64,000 bases of DNA from Acidobacteriota bacterium (lineage in GTDB: Bacteria > Acidobacteriota > Blastocatellia > Pyrinomonadales > Pyrinomonadaceae), in contig JAFAZX010000035.1 in NCBI GenBank assembly GCA_019239425.1, positions 1 through 64,000 of the forward strand, written 5' to 3'. This document shows, one piece after another, positions 1-8,692 of the stretch (positions are counted from its first letter, which is position 1; the number at the start of each line of letters is the position of its first letter). The position numbers were made by a program, and so were the translations under genes. The notes below the pieces were generated by a model. The model was not told the origin of the DNA. It worked only from the letters and a program-made list of their open reading frames with translations, and did no database searches.

Positions 1-1
1 T

Positions 2-2572
2 GCTGCAAGTAAAAGGCTTACCGTTTCAGGCGGGGCTCTGCTGACCACCGGCGGCGGTAGCTCTATTGAGATTCCTGACAATGCCTTTGATCGGGTCTTC
101 CGGTTTTTTGATGCGTGGGAGTGGGAGCTTGACGACCGGCTGCTCAGCGATGAGAGCGAGATTAATCCAGACCTTCTCGGATATATATTCGAGAAGTATG
201 TCAATCAGAAGCAGTTAGGCGCCTACTATACCAAGCCTGACGTAACTGGATATATCTCAAAGAACACGATCATTCCATTCCTCTTCGACCGCGCCCAGAA
301 ACTTTGTGCTAACGCATTCGACCCACGTGATGGGATTTGGAAACTGCTACGCGAGCAGCCGGATCGATATATTTACGAGGCAGTTAGACACGGGATTACC
401 GTGGACGCTCTGGCATCACCTCCACGCCGTCTTGATGAGCCGATCGAGTTACCCCCCTCCATCGCAGCTGGTCTGCTCGACGTTTCAAAACGCGCCGACT
501 GGAATAAGACCGCGTCCGCGGGGTGTGGCTTGCCAACAGAGACTTGGCGTGAAGTAGTCGCGCGGCGTAAGAGATACGAAGAAGTTCATGCCAAACTCGC
601 GGCCGGCGAAGTCACGGTAATCAACGACCTCATTACGCTCAACCTAGACATACGACAGTTTGCCCAAGACGTGCTAGAGACGTACGAGGGGTCGGACCTA
701 ATCGCCGCCTTCTACCGTGCGATTGCTGGCCGTATACCAGAGAAATCGAATGAAGAGTTCGAGCAGGGCCTAAGCGTGCTAGACCCGACGTGTGGTAGCG
801 GCGCTTTTTTATTCGAGGCCCTCAACGTCCTTGAGCCGCTCGTCAAGAAGTGCATCGAGCGGATGCAGGCATTCGTCAAAGATGCAGACCATCAGGGGCG
901 CACGGCGACTTACCCTGCTTTCCGGCGCGTGTTGAGGGAAATAGAGAAACACCCTAACCCCGAATACTACGTCTTGAAGTCTATTATCGTTGGTAACTTG
1001 TATGGCGTGGACATCATGCAGGAGGCGACGGAGATTTGTAAGCTGCGCCTCTTCCTGAAACTTGTCGCACACGTGGAGCGCGACGACCGGCGGGATAACA
1101 TGGGGCTTGAGCCGCTGCCCGACATCGATTTCAACATCCGCGCCGGGAACGCCTTGGTAGGATTTGCAAGCTTGGACGAAGTGAAAGATGCGCTCGCAGT
1201 GAGGCTCGATTTTAGTGCGGGAGAGACGCTACATCAGATTGAAGAAGACGCGAGCGAAGCGGACCGAGCTTATAAACGCTTTCGGCAAATACAGACCGTC
1301 TATGATTACAAGGACGGGAGACAAGCTGAGTTTAAACGCGAGTTGCGCCGTCGCCTAGATCTATTAGCAGATAAACTCGATCGCTATCTTGCTGAAGTTT
1401 ATGGCAAAGATCCGAACAAGCACAAAGAGTTTGAGGCATGGCGCAGGAGCCACCAACCGTTCCACTGGTTTACGGAGTTCTACGGCATTATTACAGGCGG
1501 TGGCTTCGATGTGGTTATCGGCAATCCGCCTTGGAAAGAATACGCAGCAGTCAAAAAAGTTTACACGGTACGCGGCTATTCTTCCGAAGCTTGCGGTAAT
1601 TTGCACGGGATATGTACCGAGCGGGCATTAAACCTCCGTTCTGCGAACGGCCGGACGAGCTTCATCGTGCAACTGCCTTTAGCAAGCTCTTCACGCATGA
1701 GTACTGTCCGCTCGCTGCTGCGGGAGAGAAGTAAGGAACTCGCAGTTATTACATTTGACGATCGCCCAGGAAAACTTTTCGAGGGATTGCAACACTGCCG
1801 GAGCACAATCTTTGTTTCACAGGAACAGCGGAGCATCGACCGTTCCGTATTGGTGACCACTCGCTACCAACGCTGGGCGACGCAGGTGCGTGAAATCCTT
1901 TTTGCTAATTTAGAGTTCGCTGAGTTGCTGGAAGAACCGCTTTATGCCGGCCAGTTCCCCAAATACGCCAATGCGCTAGAGGAATCGATCTTCCGAAAGA
2001 TAAAACAAATTGGGGGAAAAACCGTCGGAAATATTTTGAGCAGGAGAGCAACGAAGCATTTCGTCTTTTACCAAGAGGCTACTCAGTATTGGACTAAGGC
2101 GACTGTTGGCTTACCTTATTATGCGAAAAACGATATCGTCGGCGCACCAGCACACGGGCGGTATTTATACTTCGATAAACTTGAGACAGCACACATCATT
2201 TGCGCTCTGCTCAACAGCAGTCTCTTTTACACATACTTCATCGCATATGGGGACTGTTTTCATCTTAGCGACACACTTGCCTCAGGCTTCCCGATTAACA
2301 AGGCGATTATTAACGATGCGTCCCTTTACAGGTTGGGTGTGAAGTTGATGTCGAGCCTTGAAGCTAATGCCGAAACGAAAACTATCAACACCTCAGACGG
2401 TAACAAAATCAGCTACGCAGAATTTTACGGTGCAAAGTCCAAGCTCATCATTGATGAAATTGACCGTGTGTTAGCAGAGCATTACGGCTTTACGGATGAA
2501 GAACTGGACTTTGTCATTAACTATGACATCAAGTACCGGATGGGCAGCGCGGAGGCCGAGTCTGACGAGTAG
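2..2572 (+). CDS. Eco57I-type N6-adenine DNA methyltransferase, N-terminus outside window
   Basis: The reading frame is open from the first bases of the window to the stop at 2572, so about 856 codons are visible and the start lies upstream. The product would transfer methyl groups from SAM to adenine in DNA. Near base 200 it has QLGAYYTKPDVTGYIS, typical of Eco57I/PglX-like enzymes. SAM-binding motif I is DPTCGSGAFLF (about base 783) and the catalytic motif IV is IGNPPW (about base 1520). The following ~350 residues probably form the target-recognition part. No nuclease motif is visible in this portion. A DprA-like gene follows 28 bases downstream on the same strand. It could belong to a type IIG, BREX-like or DISARM-like system; the missing upstream genes would decide. 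Confidence 0.9.
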   Translation, partial: AASKRLTVSGGALLTTGGGSSIEIPDNAFDRVFRFFDAWEWELDDRLLSDESEINPDLLGYIFEKYVNQKQLGAYYTKPDVTGYISKNTIIPFLFDRAQKLCANAFDPRDGIWKLLREQPDRYIYEAVRHGITVDALASPPRRLDEPIELPPSIAAGLLDVSKRADWNKTASAGCGLPTETWREVVARRKRYEEVHAKLAAGEVTVINDLITLNLDIRQFAQDVLETYEGSDLIAAFYRAIAGRIPEKSNEEFEQGLSVLDPTCGSGAFLFEALNVLEPLVKKCIERMQAFVKDADHQGRTATYPAFRRVLREIEKHPNPEYYVLKSIIVGNLYGVDIMQEATEICKLRLFLKLVAHVERDDRRDNMGLEPLPDIDFNIRAGNALVGFASLDEVKDALAVRLDFSAGETLHQIEEDASEADRAYKRFRQIQTVYDYKDGRQAEFKRELRRRLDLLADKLDRYLAEVYGKDPNKHKEFEAWRRSHQPFHWFTEFYGIITGGGFDVVIGNPPWKEYAAVKKVYTVRGYSSEACGNLHGICTERALNLRSANGRTSFIVQLPLASSSRMSTVRSLLRERSKELAVITFDDRPGKLFEGLQHCRSTIFVSQEQRSIDRSVLVTTRYQRWATQVREILFANLEFAELLEEPLYAGQFPKYANALEESIFRKIKQIGGKTVGNILSRRATKHFVFYQEATQYWTKATVGLPYYAKNDIVGAPAHGRYLYFDKLETAHIICALLNSSLFYTYFIAYGDCFHLSDTLASGFPINKAIINDASLYRLGVKLMSSLEANAETKTINTSDGNKISYAEFYGAKSKLIIDEIDRVLAEHYGFTDEELDFVINYDIKYRMGSAEAESDE

Positions 2573-2600
2573 AGGCGCGTAACAGAGAGAGAGGATTCCC

Positions 2601-3197
2601 GTGAGACTCAAAACCAGTCTGCCGTTGCCTGTTGATTGCACTGCGGCACTCGAGTTGTCCCCCAGATTCGCGTCAATTTCGCGCCTCATGGCTCTAGGCA
2701 ATCCTAGTCTCTTACAGCACGACCCCCTCGCGCTTTTCTGCTCTACGAGGTGCCCGGGTAGCTTAATACTCAGCTCCTACGACGCACTGCGCAAATTACG
2801 TGATGAACGGCAAACTGTCATCAGCGGGTTTCATTCGCCCGTTGAGCAGGAGGCGTTGCTGACGCTGATGAAGGGACAAGGCGGCATCGTCGTCTGTCCC
2901 GCGCGCAGCATCGACAAGATGCGCATGCCATCTGCGTGGCAGCAGGCGCTCAGAGACGAGCGCCTGCTGGTGATTTCGCCTTTTGCCTCGAACGAGGAAC
3001 GTATTACCGCGCGGCTAGCTGCCCGGCGCAACGAATTCGTCGCTGCGGTTGCCGACCGCGTGCTTATCATTCACGCTGAGCCGGGGGGGCGTACAGCCAA
3101 GCTGGCGCAAACAATTCTCAAACGTGGAGCGCAGCTTCTTACGCTCCACGTGCCTGAGAATAGGCACCTGCTTGACATGGGCGCAGAGCCTTTCTGA
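2601..3197 (+). CDS. DprA/Smf-like (SLOG fold) protein
   Basis: A 198-residue protein starting at GTG 2601 behind GAGAGGA. It resembles the Rossmann-like core of DNA-processing protein A: FCSTRCPGSLILSSYD at residues ~47-62, then the ISGFHSPVEQEAL segment, and RRNEFVAAVADRVLIIHAEPG (bases ~3024-3085) matching the DprA RNRIIAGLSD...VVEA region. It lacks the SAM and winged-helix domains of true DprA and is shorter than the ~300-aa family. Stand-alone SLOG proteins often accompany restriction and other defence genes as ligand sensors or DNA-binding accessories. Close spacing to the methyltransferase suggests one transcript. Exact function is not known. Confidence 0.75.
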   Translation: MRLKTSLPLPVDCTAALELSPRFASISRLMALGNPSLLQHDPLALFCSTRCPGSLILSSYDALRKLRDERQTVISGFHSPVEQEALLTLMKGQGGIVVCPARSIDKMRMPSAWQQALRDERLLVISPFASNEERITARLAARRNEFVAAVADRVLIIHAEPGGRTAKLAQTILKRGAQLLTLHVPENRHLLDMGAEPF

Positions 3198-3240
3198 AGA
3201 AGTTAGCTCAACGGCAGGTTCTATCCCTTGGGCAGGATTG

Positions 3241-4026
3241 TTAGCTAAAGTTTGGCTGGCCGATGGCTTCGTATAGAGTGTCTTGTTGTTCCAGCGCTGG
3301 CGCAGGATTTGAAGGTGGAGTGTCGGCGAACGTCATCCGGCGGTAAATGCGGCGCGTCGTTATCACGTCCCTAAGACAGTAATCGCGAACCGTTTTATGC
3401 TCGCCTAGCGCAAACAGCTCGGCGATGCGCGAGCCGTTACACTCGTCTGTCTTAGGAGATTCGAGACCGAGCACTCGCGCCAAGCGGTCGAGGCTGATGG
3501 TGTCGCGCAGGTGCCACTTCTCCCACTCGCACATCGTGTCGTAGATGGGTTGGTCTCGGTAACGGGCGAAGTTGAGGTTGATTGAAGGGCGCACGCCGCA
3601 GACGACCGAGCGTTTGTATATAAAACGCAGATCGAAGTTGTAGATATTGTGGCCGACGATGCGGTCAAGACAGGGGCGGAATGTCCGCATCATCTCCCAG
3701 AAATCCCGCAGAATTTCGGATTCGTTATCAGAAAAACAGCCTCGCTCGCGGTCCCAGCCGAGCACGCCCTTCACGGGTTTCCGCCCGCACCCCTCATCGA
3801 TAAAGCCGATGCAGAGCAGCCGCCCGGTGTCGCCGTTGAGCGAACTGCGCTGATGATCTCGACCGGCAGAAGGTCCACCCGCCGTAGCGGCAGTGCTTGC
3901 CGGAGCACCATACTGATGGTCGGAGTCCCGCAAGTTCGTGGGACTAATAGACTCTCCGTCTGCCTGCTCGGTCATAAGACCGGGCAGTGTTTCACAGTCA
4001 ATGGTGATAATGCGATGTCTACTCAT
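3241..4026 (-). CDS. DEDDy 3'-5' exonuclease, PolB-exonuclease-like (RNase H fold)
   Basis: A 261-residue nuclease of the DnaQ/PolB exonuclease fold. Exo I is TIDCETLP (residues ~8-15, Asp and Glu), Exo II is GHNIYNFDLRF and Exo III is YCLRDV, giving the Y-x3-D spacing of the DEDDy class. It resembles the predicted 3'-5' exonucleases related to the PolB exonuclease domain. A 20-30-residue low-complexity insertion follows Exo I. Its ATG at 4026 overlaps the end of a tiny upstream ORF (ATGAGTAG). It lies downstream of the helicase fusion on the same strand, so it probably acts with that protein on DNA ends. It converges on the DprA-like gene with only 43 bases between. Confidence 0.82.
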   Translation of the reverse strand: MSRHRIITIDCETLPGLMTEQADGESISPTNLRDSDHQYGAPASTAATAGGPSAGRDHQRSSLNGDTGRLLCIGFIDEGCGRKPVKGVLGWDRERGCFSDNESEILRDFWEMMRTFRPCLDRIVGHNIYNFDLRFIYKRSVVCGVRPSINLNFARYRDQPIYDTMCEWEKWHLRDTISLDRLARVLGLESPKTDECNGSRIAELFALGEHKTVRDYCLRDVITTRRIYRRMTFADTPPSNPAPALEQQDTLYEAIGQPNFS

Positions 4027-4129
4027 CGGGAGCTTGACCTCTAACCCAACGTAGCTGCTCGGCGTTCTGTGCTTCGAGCCGTGTGAGAATCTGATCGAAT
4101 GTCCGTGACTGGGCCCTAAGCCGCTTCAC
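4019..4129 (-). CDS. Possible 36-aa small protein overlapping the exonuclease start
   Basis: A GTG-initiated ORF of 36 codons sits in the 193-base gap between the helicase fusion and the exonuclease gene. It is preceded by AGGGGAG about eight bases upstream, and its TAG overlaps the exonuclease ATG (GATGAGTAG). The peptide is charged and predicted helical, with RTFDQILTRLEAQNAEQLRW in the middle. The good ribosome site and overlapping stop suggest translational coupling. I do not recognise a family, and it could be only a leader that couples translation. Confidence 0.4.
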   Translation of the reverse strand: MKRLRAQSRTFDQILTRLEAQNAEQLRWVRGQAPDE

Positions 4130-4219
4130 GCAACTTATCTCCCCTCTCGCTGGTGTTAATGGCGGGAGGCGTCGAAAAGCGGAAACGGGTTTTCGAAAAA
4201 AAATTCTTCCTCTGAAAAT

Positions 4220-7200
4220 TTAATCTTCGGCCTTCGGGCAGGTGAAGAAGTGCGCGCATCGCGGGCATTGATGATCAGAGACTTCCGGCGGGAACTCTCC
4301 GGAGAGGATGCCCGCGATGGCGTCGTCGTAGTGCTTGAGGCGCGTGTTGATAGTGCGCCGACTCAAGTTGAGTTCGATGGTTTCGTCGGTCGAGAGGTAT
4401 AGAACCTCGACACGCAGGCGGGCTTGCGGGAAGTGCTCGGCGGCTATGGCGTAGAAGAGCGCGTAAATGTCCTCGTCGGGCGTTTTGGCGGGCGGCCTGC
4501 CGGTGCGCGTCTGGCGGAAGAGCAGGGTCGCGCTGTTTGCTTCCTCTATCAACTCCACATAATCCGGTGTGAGGCTGACGAACGCGCCCGGACGTTCAAT
4601 GAGCCACGTCTGCTGGAAAAGTCGCCCGCGTGCGCGCGCATAGTGGCGCACGGCGCGCACGACCATCAGCGCAGACTGCCCGCGGTAGAACGCCTCATAA
4701 ACATGCCCGACGGGGCCTTTCACCCTCCACAAGCGAGCGAGTTGAGCTTGAGCGTCCTCCTGAAAAACTGCAACCGAGTCCTCCGCCAAACGTCCCGCCA
4801 TACGCTCTCCGGCGAGCCATGCCAGCGTCTCGTAAACGCAAGAGTGAAAGCGCAGGTAAGCCGTCTCTTGACCCCTGCCGCTGAGATACAGTCGTTGCTC
4901 GTAGAAATATTTGCGCGGGCACTTGAGATACGCGCCGAGCTGTCGCTCCGTGAAGAGGGGTTTGGTATCGGCCGCCTGCTGCGCGGATTCTGAGATGACG
5001 GCGGTTACATCCTGCTCGACCTCAGTAGACCAGGTTGCCGGACCGTTGGCGGCGCGCGGCAAGTGCTCTTCGATCTTTTCGAGAAGCTCCGAGGCTTTAC
5101 TGTTGTTGCCGCCGTAACGCTCGGCGCGCGATAAGCATAGGCTGTCGCGGGCGCGCGAAAGAGCGACGAAGAAGAGGCATTCCTCCTCTTCCAGGTGCGA
5201 ATCTTTTTGAGCTTCGTCGGCACCTTCCTCGCCGTCGGGAAATGTTTCGACCATCCCGGCGGGCGGGGGACAGAGTTCGTGTTGTCGTTTAGCCGGAAAA
5301 TGTCCTCTGCCGAGATACGGCAGGTAGACGCACGACCACTCAAGCCCTTTAGCGCCGTGTACCGTGGTCAGGCGAACCGCGTCCAGCCCTTCGGCGGATG
5401 TGGGGATCGGGCGTAAACTCTTGTCTTCGGAGAGACTCTTCAAGCGGCGGACATAACGTAAGATCGCGCGCCGAGCGTCCGGATCGTTAGTCGCTTCGAC
5501 CGCGCGCGCCCCTTCGTTGTGAAGGAACTGCAACAGTTGACAGACGGCCAGGCGCCTCTGCGTCCCGGCGCTTGAATTGTCGGCAAGCAGGGGCGCTAGA
5601 TAACGGCTGCGGACGAAAAGGTAGTTGGCGAGCATCTTCCACGCCGACTGTAGATGAGCGACGTGTGCGAGGTGATAAATTAGACGCGCTAGTCCCTCCT
5701 TACCGGCGCCATCCTCCTCTGACGCTAAGCTCTCTGTCCCATCCGCCTCAGTCATAGCTCTTCTAATCTCATCGCGTGCGATCACGCCCACATCCTTCGT
5801 TGGCCTGAACGATGTGAGCGCGCCGGGAAATTTACGTCCTGTCTTTTTCGCGTCTTGCAGAACGGCACGCACTTCACGGAGCGGGATGTTGTATTCGGGG
5901 AAGCGTGCGACCCTCGGGAGCGTGCGGCCGATCCCGTCACAGGCGAGGGCGAGGAGGGCCAGCAGGTCGCGCACCTCGCTTCGCTCGAAGATGTCGCCGA
6001 GGTAGAGGGCGGGTACGCCTTCCGCTTCGAGCATCCTGGCAAATTTGGCGAGTTGCGAGTGCTTGCGGCAGATAACCGCCTGGGAGCAGAAAGGTATGCC
6101 GCCCTCTTTCCGTGACTTTATCAGCCGAGCTACCTCGCGCGCTTCCGCGGCGGCGTCCGTCGCAATCTCGAAGCTGACCGCGCTTACTTCGCCTTGAGTC
6201 GCGTCGCTTTCATGACGATGTGCGTGCCACGAGCAAAAGTCGGCGCGTTCGGCCTTTGCATCCGCCTCCGTTTGGCCGTCGGTTGTAGGCAGGACGCGCA
6301 TCTGCGAGGCCATCGCGGAGACGAGACTCACAATCGGCGGCAGCGAGCGGTAGTTGACCGTCAAAGCCTGCGTGCGTCCGTGCGGGAAGTCGTTGAGAAA
6401 GTGTCGGACTTGAGCGGGCGCCGCGCCGCGCCAGCGGTAGAGAGCCTGCCGGGCGTCGCCGACCACCCACAAGCCTTCACCCCGATCCGCCAGGAGTCCG
6501 AGCAGCACGCCGCATGCGCGGTTGACATCCTGGTACTCGTCAACCAGCACGTGGCGGTACTGCGCCTGAACCTCGGCTTGCACATCCTCCCGCTCGCGCA
6601 GTAGACGCACGGTACGAAAGATCAGGTCGCCGAAATCGAGCAGCCCTTCACGCTCAAGGTGACTCTGGTAGAAGCGGTAGACGCGGGCCACTTCAGCCGC
6701 TCGCTCGGCCCTGCGCGTCACTCCCGCATCGCCTTCGCTGCGGGCGCTCGTGAGCATCGCCTCCGCAAGTTCCGCATACTTGTCGGGCGAGACAAGTTCG
6801 TCCTTCGCGCGCGAGATGGCCGCGAGAATGGGGCCGAGGTGCGTCGTCGGCTCGTAGAGATTCTGGTAATGGTCGAGGCCGAGTTGCGGCAAACTGCGTT
6901 CGAGGATGAAGAGCGCGTCAACCGGGTCGAGCACGCGGGCGCGCGGCGGGAGCCCGGCCTGCTGCCAGTAGCGGCGCAGAAGCTCTAGGCCGAAGGCGTG
7001 AAACGTACCGACCCAAATCTTCGGCGCGGCGTCGGGCGCAAATCTTTCGACGCGCTCACGCATCTCCTCCCCGGCCTTGTTCGAGAAGGTGAGGGCGACG
7101 AGTTTATCGGGCGTGACGCCTCTGTCCAGCAGGTGAAGGATACGCCCCACGAGCGTGCGCGTCTTGCCTGTGCCTGGGCCAGCGGCAACCAGCAGCGGCG

Positions 7201-7876
7201 TGTGCGCGCTGTGAGCGGCCGCACGCTGGCTTTCGTCGAGCGTCAGCGAGTTTGCGCCTTGCGTCTCTGACTCGTCTTCAATCTTCGATGCATTAAATGC
7301 ATCTTCAACGTCTGGGGCCAGAAGCGCGTAGGCGAGGCTGTGCAGCACGAAATCGAGCGCCAACCCGAAGCGAGAGGCGATCCGCCCGGCGTTCAAATCC
7401 TCTTCGAGGTAGAAACGTCGAAGCTCGTCGCCCGGCAAGAGGAATTCGCGTGCGAAGACGTTCGCCTCGGTCTCGCGCCGCTGGTGAGGGCCGTAAGCCT
7501 CTATGCGCCCCTCGCCGTACAGCGCTTTGTCTTCCGAGTCGGTGAAGTCTACATCCTCGCCCGAGCAGAGCGACCCTCCGTTATGAAGCCAGTGATGGGC
7601 GAATTCATGTGCTTGATAGTAGAGAGCGAGCCAAGGAGTCGTCTCTGCGTCGTAGTAAATGAACCCGTCATCCAAGGTCGCCCGCGCGCCGTAGAGCAAA
7701 GGGTCGCCGGATGGCAGAGGAACGCGCACGAGTCCGGTCAGAGACTCGGCGTAGGCCAAAAACTGCTCGGCCGTCATTTCCCCGGAGGATGAGTGCGGAG
7801 CGGCGCACGCGGCGTAAGCCAGCACTTCACGATGACGCAGTCGGGCTTGAGCATGGATGTAAGACCAGTGAGGCAT
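4220..7876 (-). CDS. ImmA/IrrE metallopeptidase + UvrD/Rep helicase + Cys-cluster nuclease-like fusion
   Basis: A 1218-residue, three-part protein. Residues ~1-190 form an ImmA/IrrE-type zinc peptidase with HEFAHH at 90-95 and a following RRETEANVFAREFLLP third-ligand helix. A superfamily 1 helicase follows: AAGPGTGKT at 231-239, DEYQD at ~447, GDARQALYRWRG, NYRSL, TVHGAKGLEW and VALSRARDSL. The C-terminus has an AddB/RecB/Cas4-like layout, with KCPRKYFYEQ at ~985 and a QCPRC...TCP cluster in the last 16 residues, as in iron-sulfur-bound PD-(D/E)XK domains. Where those nucleases have DYKTG this protein reads QTRTG, so the nuclease site may be inactive. The gene is 22 bases behind an HTH gene and a sigma factor gene. 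IrrE-type peptidases cleave Xre-family repressors, which suggests a damage- or phage-triggered role. Confidence 0.85.
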   Translation of the reverse strand: MPHWSYIHAQARLRHREVLAYAACAAPHSSSGEMTAEQFLAYAESLTGLVRVPLPSGDPLLYGARATLDDGFIYYDAETTPWLALYYQAHEFAHHWLHNGGSLCSGEDVDFTDSEDKALYGEGRIEAYGPHQRRETEANVFAREFLLPGDELRRFYLEEDLNAGRIASRFGLALDFVLHSLAYALLAPDVEDAFNASKIEDESETQGANSLTLDESQRAAAHSAHTPLLVAAGPGTGKTRTLVGRILHLLDRGVTPDKLVALTFSNKAGEEMRERVERFAPDAAPKIWVGTFHAFGLELLRRYWQQAGLPPRARVLDPVDALFILERSLPQLGLDHYQNLYEPTTHLGPILAAISRAKDELVSPDKYAELAEAMLTSARSEGDAGVTRRAERAAEVARVYRFYQSHLEREGLLDFGDLIFRTVRLLREREDVQAEVQAQYRHVLVDEYQDVNRACGVLLGLLADRGEGLWVVGDARQALYRWRGAAPAQVRHFLNDFPHGRTQALTVNYRSLPPIVSLVSAMASQMRVLPTTDGQTEADAKAERADFCSWHAHRHESDATQGEVSAVSFEIATDAAAEAREVARLIKSRKEGGIPFCSQAVICRKHSQLAKFARMLEAEGVPALYLGDIFERSEVRDLLALLALACDGIGRTLPRVARFPEYNIPLREVRAVLQDAKKTGRKFPGALTSFRPTKDVGVIARDEIRRAMTEADGTESLASEEDGAGKEGLARLIYHLAHVAHLQSAWKMLANYLFVRSRYLAPLLADNSSAGTQRRLAVCQLLQFLHNEGARAVEATNDPDARRAILRYVRRLKSLSEDKSLRPIPTSAEGLDAVRLTTVHGAKGLEWSCVYLPYLGRGHFPAKRQHELCPPPAGMVETFPDGEEGADEAQKDSHLEEEECLFFVALSRARDSLCLSRAERYGGNNSKASELLEKIEEHLPRAANGPATWSTEVEQDVTAVISESAQQAADTKPLFTERQLGAYLKCPRKYFYEQRLYLSGRGQETAYLRFHSCVYETLAWLAGERMAGRLAEDSVAVFQEDAQAQLARLWRVKGPVGHVYEAFYRGQSALMVVRAVRHYARARGRLFQQTWLIERPGAFVSLTPDYVELIEEANSATLLFRQTRTGRPPAKTPDEDIYALFYAIAAEHFPQARLRVEVLYLSTDETIELNLSRRTINTRLKHYDDAIAGILSGEFPPEVSDHQCPRCAHFFTCPKAED

Positions 7877-7898
7877 TGGTACGAATGTAGTTTAATGC

Positions 7899-8606
7899 TC
7901 AATCTTCAGGCGCGTGTTTAAATCTGCACCACTCGGCCTTCTGCGTCTCGTCCATCGTTAAGTCAGTCTCGACAGCTTCAAAGAAATCCTGCTGGCCGGG
8001 CATCCGCGGCGCGGCGTCGGCCCGAAAAGATGCTTGAGACGCGAACTGTGGATCGCCTTGGAGGTACGCTGCGACGGCTTCGAAGCTGCGCCCCAGTTCT
8101 GCGCCTATACGCTCAATCGCCTGGCTCGGAATCGAGGCGAAGTGAATCAGGCGGCGGTCAAGTTTGACGAGCAGCGGCACACTCAGGCGTGTCGCCGACA
8201 CGAGAGCCTGAATCGTCATCCCACGCGCCTCGGCCTCCTTTCGCAGCCCGGACAGCGGCGTGGCTTCTACTGGCGTAGTCGACGTTTGACGCGCGGCGAG
8301 CAGGCGGGTGGCCGCCTCTATCCCGCGACGGACGATGTCTTCTTCTTCCGTTAGCCTCTCACTCTCTGACTGACCTTCCGTGTCGGGCGAGTTTTCGATA
8401 ATGCTAGCGACGGCTGCCGAATCCGCAAGGGCGCTGGCGGCGTGCGGGTAGCGGCGCATGAAATCCGTCAGCACAGCGCGCGCGGCACGCGCTACCTCAA
8501 CCGCGTCGTCGCCCGCCTGCCTCGTCGCCTCTTCGTGACGCAACAAGTACGCTTCGATAACTTGCTCCGGCGTCGGCAGCGTTTCGACTTGTCGGTCGTC
8601 GCTCAT
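7899..8606 (-). CDS. Xre-like helix-turn-helix protein (possible ImmR/DdrO-type partner)
   Basis: I place the start at ATG 8606 because GAGGGGG lies six bases upstream; an in-frame TTG at 8711 would overlap the sigma gene but has no site. That gives 235 residues. The N-terminal half is acidic and helical with no recognised domain. Residues ~120-190 (SGLRKEAEARGMTIQALVSA and the next 45 residues) fit an Xre-type HTH. It is located between a sigma factor and the ImmA/IrrE-helicase fusion. By analogy with ImmR/ImmA and DdrO/IrrE pairs, it may be a repressor cleaved by the fusion protein. This is inference from weak similarity and context. Confidence 0.55.
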   Translation of the reverse strand: MSDDRQVETLPTPEQVIEAYLLRHEEATRQAGDDAVEVARAARAVLTDFMRRYPHAASALADSAAVASIIENSPDTEGQSESERLTEEEDIVRRGIEAATRLLAARQTSTTPVEATPLSGLRKEAEARGMTIQALVSATRLSVPLLVKLDRRLIHFASIPSQAIERIGAELGRSFEAVAAYLQGDPQFASQASFRADAAPRMPGQQDFFEAVETDLTMDETQKAEWCRFKHAPED

Positions 8607-8692
8607 CTCAACCCCCTCACTTACTTCAACTGAGCCACGCTCATAGAGGTGCGGGAAGCCTTTCCGTACGTCGCGCCTATGACCCTTAGTCT

